51,356 bases of DNA from Pseudomonadota bacterium (GTDB lineage Bacteria; Pseudomonadota; Alphaproteobacteria; Sphingomonadales; Sphingomonadaceae). Position numbers and translations under genes: made by a program. The number at the start of each line of letters is the position of its first letter. Positions within the stretch are counted from its first letter, which is position 1. The DNA is taken from assembly GCA_018240865.1 (NCBI GenBank), contig JAFEEY010000010.1, positions 4,159-55,514 of the forward strand, written 5' to 3'. Under the pieces are notes generated by a model. That model was not told where the DNA came from. It saw only the letters and a list, made by a program, of their open reading frames with translations, and searched no databases. Shown piece by piece: positions 44,098 to 51,356 of the stretch.

Positions 44098-47022
44098 ATG
44101 CTTTCGGTAGCTAATGTCCGCACGGCCGGCGGCGCCGCGAACTACTTCGCCGCCGATAATTACTACACGCGGGCCGATGCCGATCGCTCCGGTGAATGGC
44201 TGGGAAAGGGCGCCCAGACCCTCGGCCTGGAGGGCCGCATCGACGCCAGGCAATTCGAGGCCGTGCTCAAGGGCCTACTGCCCGACGGAAGCCGTGTCGG
44301 CAGCGAAAACCGCGTGCACCGCGCCGGCACGGACCTCACTTTCTCGATGCCCAAGAGCTGGTCGCTGCTCGCGCTTGTGGGCGGAGATCGGCGCATCCTC
44401 GACGCCTATTCTGCCGCGGTGAAGGAGACGCTGGCCTGGGCCGAAACGAACCTAGCCGAGACCCGGATGGAGGTGCGCGGAAAGGAGCGGGTGGTCGCGA
44501 CCGGCACCCTCGTGATCGGCCTGTTCCAGCACGACACCAACCGGAACCAGGAGCCCAATGCGCACATCCACGCCGTCGTCGCCAACGTGACGCAAGGGCC
44601 GGACGGAAAATGGCGGGCGCTCAGGAACGACAGGCTCTGGGAGCACAACACGCTGCTTAATGCGATGACCATGGCGCGCTTTCGCCTGACCGTCGAAAAG
44701 CTCGGTTACGAGGTCGGGGAGTTTGGCAAGCACGGCAATTTCGAAGCCGTGGGCGTTCCTAAATCCATCCGAGACGCCTTCAGCACCCGCCGTGCCGAGA
44801 TCCTCGAGGCTGTTGCGAAGATGGACCATCGGGGACCCGGCGTGCTCGATGCCGCGACACTGATGACGCGAGCGGAAAAGGCGAGGATCGAGGACCGCGA
44901 TGCGCTCGCGCGCCAGTGGAAGGAGGCTGCGGCCAAGCTCGGTTTCGACCCTGCGGCGGTGATTGCCAGGGCCAACGCGCGGGCGGTCCAGGACCTCGGG
45001 AACGTGCCCGGCTTGGGCGAGACGGTCCGCTCGCTTGTGGAGCGAGGGCGCTCCCTCGCCGCCTCCTTTGCCGAGCGTCTGGGGCTGCGGGAGGGCGACC
45101 CGCTCGTCCCTTCGCACATGGGCAAGCGGACACCAGGGCAGATCGCCGCAGTGCACGCCGTTGCCTCGGCCGTTCGTCACCTGGGCGAGCGCGAGGCGGC
45201 ATTTCCGCGCGCCGAGATCTATCGAACGGCGCTTGGATTCGCCTTGCCGACCTCGATGCCCGAGATCGAGCACCGCGTGGACCAGCTGCTGCGCCAGGGC
45301 CACCTGCTCAGGGGCAAAGGGGCTGACCACGAGCTGGTGACGACGCGCGATGCGATCGGCCTTGAGCAGCGCATCATCGCGAGCGTCGAAAGCGGCCGGG
45401 GAACTGCTCCCGCCATCGTTCCGTCCGAGGTCGCCGGGGAGCGGCTGCAGGCACTCTCCCAGCTCAAATACGGGATGACACTGAATCCCGGGCAGGAGAA
45501 TGCAGGGCGTCTTCTGCTCGGCTCCCACAACCGCATCGTCGCGATCCAGGGCATCGCCGGCGCCGGCAAGAGCACGGTCCTCAAGCCCGTCGCCGACATC
45601 CTGCGCGAGGAGGGTCGGGCGGTGCTGGGCCTCGCCGTCCAGAACACGCTCGTGCAGATGCTCGAGCGCGAGACCGGCATCCCGTCGATGACCGTCACGC
45701 GCTTCCTGCGGCGCCACCGCGACCTCCTCGAAGGCGGCGATCCGGCGCGGCTTGCCGAGGCCCGGGCCTCCATGCGCGGCACCGTCGTGCTGCTCGACGA
45801 AGCCTCGATGGTCGGCAATGCCGACAAGGAGAAGCTCGTCCGGCTCGCCAATCTGCTCGAGCTCGATCGGTTCGCCAGCATCGGCGATCGCAAGCAGCTG
45901 GGCGCCGTCGATGCGGGCAAGCCGTTCGACGTGATGCAGCAGGCCGGGGTCGAGACCGCAGTCATGAATATCAACGTCCGCGCGCGCGAGCAGGCGCTTC
46001 GCCGGGCGCAATATGCGGCCCAGGGCGGGCAGATCGACGAGGCGCTGCGGCACTTGGGCAAGCATGTCGTGGCGGTGGCTGAGGGAGCCGCCGTCCAGGC
46101 CGCTGCCGCCTGGCTATCGCTGTCGCCAGAGGAGCGTGAGCGCACGTCGATCTATGCCTCCGGCCGGGCATTGCGGAGCCAGGTCAATGACGCAGTGCAG
46201 GCGGGCCTGCGCGCCAATGGGGAGCTCGGGACGTTGGGCATGAGGGTGGACACCCTCTCCCGCGTCAATGTCACCCGCGAGGAGCTGCGCTATGCCCGCA
46301 CTTATGGCCCAGGAATGGTGGTCGAGATCGACCGGCGCCAGCGCGGACAGCGATTGCTCAAGGGCCAGTACCGGGTGGTGGAAACCGATTCCGTCCGCGA
46401 GCGGGTGACGCTCGAGAACGAACGCGGCCGCCGCTTCGAGTTTCGTCCCGGGCAGCTGCGCCCGCAAGGCGAGCAGGACCCGCTCCGGCTGTTGGAGGTC
46501 CGCCCGCTCGACATTCACGTCGGCGACCGGATCCGCTGGACCGAAACCGACCACAAGCGCGGACTGCTCAATGCCGATCAGGCGCGCATTGTCGCGATCG
46601 ACGACCGGCGCGTGACGGTGAAGACATCGCTCGGGGCCGAGCACCTTCTGTCCCGCGGCGACCCGATGCTCAAACGGCTCGACCTCGCCTACGCGCTCAA
46701 CGCGCACATGGCCCAGGGATTGACGTCCGATCGTGGCATTGCGGTGATGGACAGCCGCGAGCGCAATCTCTCGAACCAGCAGACGTTCCTGGTGACGATC
46801 ACCCGGCTGCGCGACGGTCTCACCCTCTTCGTCGATAATGCCGGCAAGCTGGAGGCGGCCGTCGAGCGCAATCCCGGCATGAAGCGATCGGCCCTGGAGA
46901 CCGTGAATCTCCTTCGCGACGCCGCCGCCAAGGGCCAGGCGAAAGGGAGGTCGCCGCTACCAGAGCGCGAGCCGCCCGAGCGCGATCGGTCGCTCACCAA
47001 GCCGTTCGAAATCGGGATCTAA
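44098..47022 (+). CDS. mobF: MobF family relaxase-helicase (TrwC/TraI-like)
   Basis: A 974-aa two-domain protein. The relaxase starts MLSVANVRTAGGAANYF with candidate catalytic tyrosines Y22/Y23 (and Y16), and the metal-binding histidines H145 (FQHDTNR), H156 and H158 (NAHIHAVVAN). The C-terminal helicase is RecD-like: Walker A GIAGAGKST (about 485-493), LLDEASMV and a C-terminal UvrD-like end HMAQGLTSDRG. It nicks oriT, stays bound to the 5' end and unwinds the strand to be transferred. The start fits the family N-terminus; the ribosome site is weak, so coupling to traD is likely. Confidence 0.95.
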   Translation: MLSVANVRTAGGAANYFAADNYYTRADADRSGEWLGKGAQTLGLEGRIDARQFEAVLKGLLPDGSRVGSENRVHRAGTDLTFSMPKSWSLLALVGGDRRILDAYSAAVKETLAWAETNLAETRMEVRGKERVVATGTLVIGLFQHDTNRNQEPNAHIHAVVANVTQGPDGKWRALRNDRLWEHNTLLNAMTMARFRLTVEKLGYEVGEFGKHGNFEAVGVPKSIRDAFSTRRAEILEAVAKMDHRGPGVLDAATLMTRAEKARIEDRDALARQWKEAAAKLGFDPAAVIARANARAVQDLGNVPGLGETVRSLVERGRSLAASFAERLGLREGDPLVPSHMGKRTPGQIAAVHAVASAVRHLGEREAAFPRAEIYRTALGFALPTSMPEIEHRVDQLLRQGHLLRGKGADHELVTTRDAIGLEQRIIASVESGRGTAPAIVPSEVAGERLQALSQLKYGMTLNPGQENAGRLLLGSHNRIVAIQGIAGAGKSTVLKPVADILREEGRAVLGLAVQNTLVQMLERETGIPSMTVTRFLRRHRDLLEGGDPARLAEARASMRGTVVLLDEASMVGNADKEKLVRLANLLELDRFASIGDRKQLGAVDAGKPFDVMQQAGVETAVMNINVRAREQALRRAQYAAQGGQIDEALRHLGKHVVAVAEGAAVQAAAAWLSLSPEERERTSIYASGRALRSQVNDAVQAGLRANGELGTLGMRVDTLSRVNVTREELRYARTYGPGMVVEIDRRQRGQRLLKGQYRVVETDSVRERVTLENERGRRFEFRPGQLRPQGEQDPLRLLEVRPLDIHVGDRIRWTETDHKRGLLNADQARIVAIDDRRVTVKTSLGAEHLLSRGDPMLKRLDLAYALNAHMAQGLTSDRGIAVMDSRERNLSNQQTFLVTITRLRDGLTLFVDNAGKLEAAVERNPGMKRSALETVNLLRDAAAKGQAKGRSPLPEREPPERDRSLTKPFEIGI

Positions 47023-47041
47023 GGCCCTTCTGGCCGGCCGA

Positions 47042-47251
47042 TCAGTTCATCCGATCAATGGGCGGTGCTTGCCCACCGGTTGCGGAAAGCTGCGCGATGC
47101 GAGCGGCGATCGCCTGCCAGGTACGGACACCCTCTGCATCGCCTTCCAGGACGAGCGCGCCGATCTGCTCGGCGGCGTGGAGCGCAGCCTCTTCGCCGTG
47201 GGTCTGCAGCACCCGGTTGGCGCAGGCCCACAGCTCCCACTCGCTGAGCAT
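47042..47251 (-). CDS. Small hypothetical protein (DUF6961-like)
   Basis: A 69-aa helical protein, MLSEWELWACANRVLQTHGE, then AEQIGALVLEGDAEGVRTWQAIAARIAQL. I recall a similar family in sphingomonads (DUF6961). Its ATG overlaps the stop of the preceding gene (TGATG), so it is translationally coupled. Function unknown. Confidence 0.65.
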   Translation of the reverse strand: MLSEWELWACANRVLQTHGEEAALHAAEQIGALVLEGDAEGVRTWQAIAARIAQLSATGGQAPPIDRMN

Positions 47252-47562
47252 CAGAGCCAATAGCCGAGGAGGCCGCCGAGGAAGGCCATGAAGCCATAGC
47301 CGACGAGCCCAGCAGCCAGAACATACTCGACGTTGATCCAGGGCGCTCGCGGGCGCGGCTGTCTGGCGGGCCAGACCTGCTCGCACACGAGCCCGTTGAA
47401 GCCGGCACGGTGTCCGACCACTTCGACCTTGCTGCCGACGAGACGGCGCGCTCGGCGGCGCGTCTCAAGTTCCCACACACCGCCGCCGTCCACCCGAAGC
47501 ACCAGGCCGTGGGGGCCTTGTTCGAGGCGCCCACGCAGGTGCAGGTCGCCCCTCAGCGGCAC
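47251..47562 (-). CDS. DUF5818-like protein with C-terminal membrane segment
   Basis: A 103-aa protein starting at GTG with AGGA just upstream: VPLRGDLHLRGRLEQGPHGL, then LRVDGGGVWELETRRRARRL, a small beta-barrel-like domain of the DUF5818 type, and a C-terminal hydrophobic segment (VLAAGLVGYGFMAFLGGLLGYW). It overlaps the end of the SNase-like gene by 10 bp and couples to the next gene. Function unknown. Confidence 0.65.
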   Translation of the reverse strand: MPLRGDLHLRGRLEQGPHGLVLRVDGGGVWELETRRRARRLVGSKVEVVGHRAGFNGLVCEQVWPARQPRPRAPWINVEYVLAAGLVGYGFMAFLGGLLGYWL

Positions 47563-47978
47563 GCCGGTCCTCTCCAGTAGCGGTCCCAGCGCAGCACCGT
47601 GCGCGTGCGGATCATGGCGCACGACAGATCCGTGCCCGTTGGCAGCCGGCACCAGGCCGCTGTCCTGTTTCCGCCGGCCGATCCTTCGGAGCGGCAGGTC
47701 ATCCTCGGGCCGGCGACGGCAACGTGACCCGACGAATTGCGCCCGCGCGCACCGCCAAGCAGGCTAACGAGCGCGTCCCGGGCTTCAGTCGGCGAGGCGT
47801 CGGGACAGGGCTGGTTGGTTCGGCAGGTGCCGTCCATTTCGCGCGCCGCGATACCGGAGAGCCGGACGTGCGGTCCCTCCGCGCACCAAATGGGTCCATC
47901 CCCATCCCACACATGGGTCGGCGTGCATGTGAAGGTCTGTCCGGCGGCAACGATCGAGGCGGCAAGGAAGGTCAGCAT
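47553..47978 (-). CDS. Thermonuclease (SNase)-like protein
   Basis: A 141-aa protein with a signal-like N-terminus (LTFLAASIVAAGQTF) and SNase-type motifs: THVWDGDGPIWC, VRLSGIAAREMDG, and CRTNQPCPDASPTEARDALVSLL. The Asp of DGDG and the Arg of VRL match metal/catalytic residues; the second half is shorter than in staphylococcal nuclease. Six Cys suggest a periplasmic location. It starts 12 bp after the repressor stop and forms a minus-strand series with it. Confidence 0.72.
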   Translation of the reverse strand: MLTFLAASIVAAGQTFTCTPTHVWDGDGPIWCAEGPHVRLSGIAAREMDGTCRTNQPCPDASPTEARDALVSLLGGARGRNSSGHVAVAGPRMTCRSEGSAGGNRTAAWCRLPTGTDLSCAMIRTRTVLRWDRYWRGPACR

Positions 47979-47990
47979 GGAACGACGGAC

Positions 47991-48635
47991 TTACTGCAGC
48001 GCACGCCCAAACCAAAGCACCCGCCCGACAATGTTGATGCTGCGGCGTTCGAGGCCTCGCCAGCTTGGATAGGCCGGGTTGTCGCTCACCACCGAAATCC
48101 GTCGGCCCTGCGGCTCAATTGCGATCCGCTTCACGTTGAGCGCATCGTCCATGCGCAGGACGTAGATGCCGTCGCGCAGCCGCCCTTGCCCGTCGGCGAG
48201 GTCGACCATGACTTCGTCCCCGTCGTGCAGGGTCGGCTCCATCGAGTCACCGTGCACGCCGATGATGGAAAGGCTCGACGCCTTGCTGGCGGTCAGCCGG
48301 CGGAGCCATTTCTCATCGAAGCCGAACTGGGAGCATTTGGATTCCATCTCGGCCAGCGCCCCGTGGCCGGCGGAAGCCTCGACGCTGAGCACGGGCACGT
48401 GGACCAGCTCGACAACCGGCCCCGAGCGGCGGTCGGGAGCCCCAAGGACCTTCTCGTCCACACCGAAGAACCGGGCGAGCACTGCGCGATCCTGCTCGTC
48501 CAGGCTCCGCGGGCTGCCGCGCCGGATGTACTGCTGGATATAGGCCGCATTGCGCCCGAGGAGGCGGGAAACCGAGGAGTAATTGTACCCCCGTTGCTGA
48601 ATCAGCTCGTCCAGGGCTTTGCGTGCTTCGTCCAT
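47991..48635 (-). CDS. S24/LexA-type phage-like repressor
   Basis: A 214-aa regulator: N-terminal HTH (YSSVSRLLGRNAAYIQQYIRRG) and C-terminal S24 peptidase domain with S131 in GDSMEPTL and K169 in ALNVKR, both catalytic residues present. A-S-A-G at 87-90 is the expected self-cleavage site. It should repress until DNA damage activates RecA-assisted self-cleavage. Two palindromes lie immediately upstream between it and a divergent small gene, so it likely controls itself and that gene. In ICEs of this kind such repressors govern transfer. Confidence 0.92.
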   Translation of the reverse strand: MDEARKALDELIQQRGYNYSSVSRLLGRNAAYIQQYIRRGSPRSLDEQDRAVLARFFGVDEKVLGAPDRRSGPVVELVHVPVLSVEASAGHGALAEMESKCSQFGFDEKWLRRLTASKASSLSIIGVHGDSMEPTLHDGDEVMVDLADGQGRLRDGIYVLRMDDALNVKRIAIEPQGRRISVVSDNPAYPSWRGLERRSINIVGRVLWFGRALQ

Positions 48636-48658
48636 CGCCGACGTCCCAAGTGAGTGCG

Positions 48659-48679
48659 TCTAGGAAATCCAATCCTAGA
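48659..48679. promoter_or_regulatory. Operator palindrome 1 of the S24 repressor
   Basis: TCTAGGA, seven spacer bases, TCCTAGA: a perfect 7-7-7 inverted repeat, 24 bp upstream of the repressor start. Confidence 0.75.
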
Positions 48680-48681
48680 CT

Positions 48682-48698
48682 CTAGGATGCCTTCCTAG
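48682..48698. promoter_or_regulatory. Operator palindrome 2 of the S24 repressor
   Basis: CTAGGA, five spacer bases, TCCTAG, repeating the half-site of palindrome 1 with different spacing. It is followed by two AGGAAC direct repeats (near 48700-48716). The difference in spacing could set a difference in affinity. Confidence 0.7.
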
Positions 48699-48741
48699 TA
48701 GGAACATAACAGGAACGCAAGAGTGATGCGGGTCGGGTAAA

Positions 48742-48927
48742 ATGGAGCTTCTGGAGCAGGTCGAGAGCTATCTCGCGAGGACCCGGGTGCCGCCAAGCAC
48801 GTTTGGGCGAATGGCGTTGGGAGATCCGCGCTTCGTGGACGACTTGCGCGCCGGCCGGAGACTACGACGCAAGACTCAGGAGCGAGTGAGACATTACCTC
48901 ACACAAGCCCAAAGTTGCATCACATGA
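48742..48927 (+). CDS. Small HTH-like protein divergent from the repressor
   Basis: A 61-aa basic protein: ELLEQVESYLARTRVPPSTF then GRMALGDPRFVDDLRAGRRLRRKTQERV, similar to short proteins often paired with S24 repressors in sphingomonads. It could be a DNA-binding antagonist (Cro-like), though no helix-turn-helix is proven. The ribosome site is poor. Confidence 0.6.
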   Translation: MELLEQVESYLARTRVPPSTFGRMALGDPRFVDDLRAGRRLRRKTQERVRHYLTQAQSCIT

Positions 48928-49107
48928 TGGGCCGGTAGTTGACCGGCAGCTGCTCGAAGTAACCCGGCGAAGCAGACGCTCCGATCGCTACATAAGCAAG
49001 GATAGCCCGCCTTGCCAAAGACACGGCTGCCGCCTATATTGAGGCCACAGTTTCGGAGCGAAGGCTCCACACGAGCTAGACGGGCTGAGCATTCGGTGCT
49101 GCCCAAC

Positions 49108-50466
49108 CTATCTCAGAGAGGTCGCTCCGGCAGCGATTGCCTCGGCAGATTTAATCATGATCTGCTCGAAGAGCGACCTCCCCCAGCTGAATACTTTACC
49201 AGCTCTGCTCTGTTCCGACGCCTGATCGGCTAAGGATTGCAGCCGTTCCGTCAGCTCGTCCACGCGCCCGGCATGGGCCAAACTGAAGGCTGCCAAGGCA
49301 CGCGCGAACTCAGCCTCGTACGGATTTTCCGAGGCTGGCTTTAGATGTTCGAAGCGCTTCAGCATCTTCTCAGTTAAATCCCTTAGCCGAAGCCGATGAC
49401 GAGTAATTTCCTTGTCATCGGCAACACTGACCAAGGTGGAATGGGCGAACAGCATTGCATTTAGATGCGAGAACAACACCCGCCTTGCACGCTCGTCTCC
49501 AGGCTCGCGACGTGAGGTGGTCGGCGAAATCTGGACCACGACTGTGTTCCGCCGAGCGCAACCCGCTGCGGACGTTATGAACAAGCAGTCGTCCCCTGTT
49601 TCCAGGATTGGGCGACGGTCGTTAGTCTCGAGCACAGGGAGTGCCACCGGAACTCGCAGGTGTATTGTCGATGGGCCCAGCACGAGAAAGCGGCCCTCAA
49701 GTTCCGCCGGTGGGTAGCGCTTCAGTCCTTCCTTAGTCGTAGTCGCCGCGAGGTAGGCGCGACCCAACGCGCGGCCGCACTTGTCGAGACGGGTCTCTGT
49801 TCGGGACTCATCTGGCGAGCGGACCTCGACTTGCGCGTCGTTGATCGTTCGACCAACCTCAGCCAAATCGTAACGCAGCTCAGGATGCGCCTCGAAAAAC
49901 GCCTGCTCGATCTTCGGATCGGCCATAAAGCCGAACTCGAAGCGGCCAGCTATGTCGCCGTCGAAGTACATTCGGCGGAACCAGAGCAGAAGTGGGATCG
50001 CCTCCGGCCATGCTTCCTGCTTGTGACGAACCGGCGTGGGAAAGGCGACGGCGTGATCAAATTCAACATACCCACGCTCGCCCATCAGGCCGTAACCAGT
50101 GGCGTTCCGGGATGACATCTTGCCGAAACCACGCACGAAGGATTCACCGGGATTATCGACATCCCAGTCCGGCCGTGGGACACGACCGAACCGATCGTCT
50201 GCGAGGCAGCGGAGATCAGCGAAGGGCAGCTGCAGCAGGCCAAACATGGTCGATCCTAACCGGGAGCATCGCGAGGATGCCACACGTTTTCGCCCGAAAC
50301 GGCTGAACTGGGATTTCGACCCCGCGGGCACTTTGGCGATGAAGGTAATGCGCAGGAAGAGCTCGTCGCCAAGCTCGGCGCAGCCTCCTGCGTCCATCAC
50401 AAGATCACTCTGATCTAAGGTGAGATCAATAGCTAGCTCGCCACCTGGCTCAACGTGCTGCACCAT
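49108..50466 (-). CDS. Unrecognised 452-aa cargo protein
   Basis: No known domain is recognised. Visible features: an aromatic/beta-rich N-terminal half (LLLWFRRMYFDGDIAGRFEF, FLVLGPSTIHLRVPVALPVL), and a helical C-terminal part (RHRLRLRDLTEKMLKRFEHL, LTERLQSLADQAS) ending AAGATSLR. The first ATG lacks a ribosome site; an internal ATG at 50247 has AGGA at 7 nt and would give 379 aa starting MFGLLQLPFADLRCLADDRF. Lower GC than the backbone and its position between the repressor and a HEPN-like gene suggest accessory, possibly defense, cargo. Confidence 0.6.
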   Translation of the reverse strand: MVQHVEPGGELAIDLTLDQSDLVMDAGGCAELGDELFLRITFIAKVPAGSKSQFSRFGRKRVASSRCSRLGSTMFGLLQLPFADLRCLADDRFGRVPRPDWDVDNPGESFVRGFGKMSSRNATGYGLMGERGYVEFDHAVAFPTPVRHKQEAWPEAIPLLLWFRRMYFDGDIAGRFEFGFMADPKIEQAFFEAHPELRYDLAEVGRTINDAQVEVRSPDESRTETRLDKCGRALGRAYLAATTTKEGLKRYPPAELEGRFLVLGPSTIHLRVPVALPVLETNDRRPILETGDDCLFITSAAGCARRNTVVVQISPTTSRREPGDERARRVLFSHLNAMLFAHSTLVSVADDKEITRHRLRLRDLTEKMLKRFEHLKPASENPYEAEFARALAAFSLAHAGRVDELTERLQSLADQASEQSRAGKVFSWGRSLFEQIMIKSAEAIAAGATSLR

Positions 50467-50649
50467 GCCGTCTTAGCCGCCGCGACACACGCATGGCGGG
50501 CGCTGAATTACGTTCATTGCAGGCAAGCTGGGAAGTCGGCCGCCTGATGGCCGCCAGCTCGACATTGCGCGGAGTCACTCTGCTGAGATCGCGAGCGGCG
50601 CTTGAGTTCCCTCGTTCCTTGCTCATTATGGCAGGAGGAGGGATCGCTG

Positions 50650-50844
50650 ATGCCGGGGCACAATCACTTTTCTTCGTGCACCTGCGGCTGGTGTGAAACG
50701 CGCAGGGGTAGGAGGCGGCGGGTCACACGATCGCCAACAGTGTCCAGGCTCACGTTTGAGCAGGTCACAATCCCGAACGCCTCGTGCCCGGCTGGCAGGA
50801 GTTTGGGCACGGACGTTCGCTCGATCCGCGCGGTAGCGATCTGA
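50650..50844 (+). pseudogene. Truncated MPGHNH-type zinc-ribbon protein
   Basis: A 64-aa frame starting MPGHNHFSSCTCGWC with GGAGGAGGG upstream. I recall a family starting this way, with a second C-P-x-C knuckle after N-P-N-A; here the frame reaches IPNASCP and then loses similarity, so the second half seems deleted or frame-shifted. It overlaps the next gene's start. Low certainty. Confidence 0.35.
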
Positions 50845-51269
50845 TCTGGCGTGCGCACGTCCAACTCGAGGCATCCGCCGCTACCGCGACGTCCGCCTAT
50901 GACTATCGGGGAACGATCCAAAGCGCGCTTCTCGGCACGGAGCTGGCGCTCAAAGCCGGGCTTGCTGCACTCGGTGTTCCGGACACTGAATTGAGCAGTA
51001 GGAATAAGATCGGTCACAACTTGGGAACCGCGGCCAGCAGGCTTGCGGAGCTGTGCGCCGGATTTGATGGGGACCGCGTCCGGCGTGTTGTCAAGACGTT
51101 TCCAGACTTTGTCGAGAGCCGCTGCAAAGCGCCCGCGCCAAGCCGGATTGAAACCGGCAATATCCTGATGGGCGCGCAATATGTCGCTTCCGAGGTGACA
51201 CGGCAGTTTTCCGGCCGCGATGGGCGTAAGGACAATCCAGAATTAGGAGAGCGGCGCTATCCGGCTTGA
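50784..51269 (+). CDS. HEPN-like domain protein, possibly 5'-truncated
   Basis: A 161-aa frame from a GTG without a ribosome site, open upstream only to 50760. The centre has a HEPN-like pattern: TSAYDYRGTIQSALLGTELA, LKAGLAALGVPDTELSSRNK, then the GHNLGTAASRLAEL helix. An R-x4-6-H motif, the HEPN ribonuclease signature, is only partly matched (R-N-K-I-G-H, residues about 73-78). The C-terminal MGAQYVASEVTRQFSGR is helical. It lies divergent from the unknown gene. HEPN proteins are frequent in abortive-infection and toxin systems; the lack of a proper start suggests a remnant or an unusual start. Confidence 0.5.
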   Translation: MPGWQEFGHGRSLDPRGSDLIWRAHVQLEASAATATSAYDYRGTIQSALLGTELALKAGLAALGVPDTELSSRNKIGHNLGTAASRLAELCAGFDGDRVRRVVKTFPDFVESRCKAPAPSRIETGNILMGAQYVASEVTRQFSGRDGRKDNPELGERRYPA

Positions 51270-51286
51270 CCGTCTCATGCGCGTGT

Positions 51287-51356
51287 TCAAATCCGCGTCA
51301 CATCGAGCACGTCGAGCACGTAGGCCGACATGCCTGTCAAACGGCGTTCAAAAGGG
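51287..51356 (-). CDS. Possible 3' end of a gene entering from the right
   Basis: The minus strand reads PFERRLTGMSAYVLDVLDVTRI then stop (TGA at 51287-51289). It is open to the window edge and convergent with the HEPN-like gene. Too short to identify. Confidence 0.25.
   Translation of the reverse strand, partial: PFERRLTGMSAYVLDVLDVTRI

Noticed and set aside
41649..44123. 824-aa minus-strand frame opposite the coupling protein gene
   Set aside because: Antisense shadow created by high GC; the plus strand encodes a coupling ATPase with intact Walker motifs.

Overview
The window is GC-rich DNA from an alphaproteobacterium. The gene families (DUF1134, class II dihydroorotase, glutaminyl cyclase, and the DUF6437/DUF6915/DUF6878-like small proteins of the mobile part) suggest the Sphingomonadales; this placement is inference from family resemblance, not from a marker gene. 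It has three parts: the right end of one genomic island, about 10 kb of ordinary chromosome, and the left 30 kb of an integrative conjugative or mobilizable element. The two mobile parts are each tied to a tRNA gene.

Part 1 (1-11069) is a nitric-oxide detoxification island. On the minus strand lie fixL, fixJ, a receiver-only response regulator, a quinol-dependent nitric oxide reductase (norZ) and nnrS. FixL keeps the heme-binding PAS signature, so the two-component system should sense O2 or a related gas. A 23-bp palindrome just upstream of norZ is a candidate operator. A degenerate alpha/beta hydrolase, a GNAT acetyltransferase and a second, divergent qNOR follow. The island ends at a 49-nt copy of the 3' half of tRNA-Val(GAC), with CCA, followed by a strong terminator. 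This is the usual far-end scar of an island integrated into a tRNA gene; the intact tRNA-Val should lie left of the window.

Part 2 (11230-21219) looks like core chromosome: a 3-hydroxyisobutyrate-dehydrogenase-like oxidoreductase, a GlxA-type AraC regulator that seems to need an ATT start, a secreted alpha/beta hydrolase, an EamA exporter, an NTF2-like protein, a dienelactone-hydrolase-like protein with Gly at the nucleophile position, glutaminyl cyclase, YgfZ, PyrC, a secreted protein of unknown function, a DUF1134 protein and an intact tRNA-Ser(GCT).

Part 3 (21220 to the right edge) is a mobile element in the tRNA-Ser 3' end. A tyrosine recombinase comes first, preceded by direct repeats that could be arm sites. 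Next are a lytic transglycosylase, a CHC2/TOPRIM protein, a 1413-aa fused methyltransferase/Strawberry-notch helicase, a Gabija-like pair (class 2 OLD nuclease plus UvrD-like helicase), a very large ParB-like protein, ArdC antirestriction, a DUF2493/SLOG protein, several small unknown proteins and SSB. A palindrome-rich AT-richer segment (about 41.15-41.26 kb) is the best oriT candidate. It precedes a trwA-trwB-trwC-like set: small RHH-like protein, coupling ATPase and MobF relaxase-helicase. On that reading ArdC, SSB, ParB-like and the Gabija-like pair lie on the side of oriT away from the relaxase, possibly the leading region. A LexA/S24-type repressor with two clear operator palindromes and a divergent small gene form a likely switch. 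The far right carries lower-GC cargo: an unrecognised 452-aa protein divergent from a HEPN-like protein. No type IV secretion mating-pair genes and no right attachment site are visible, so the element continues beyond the window.
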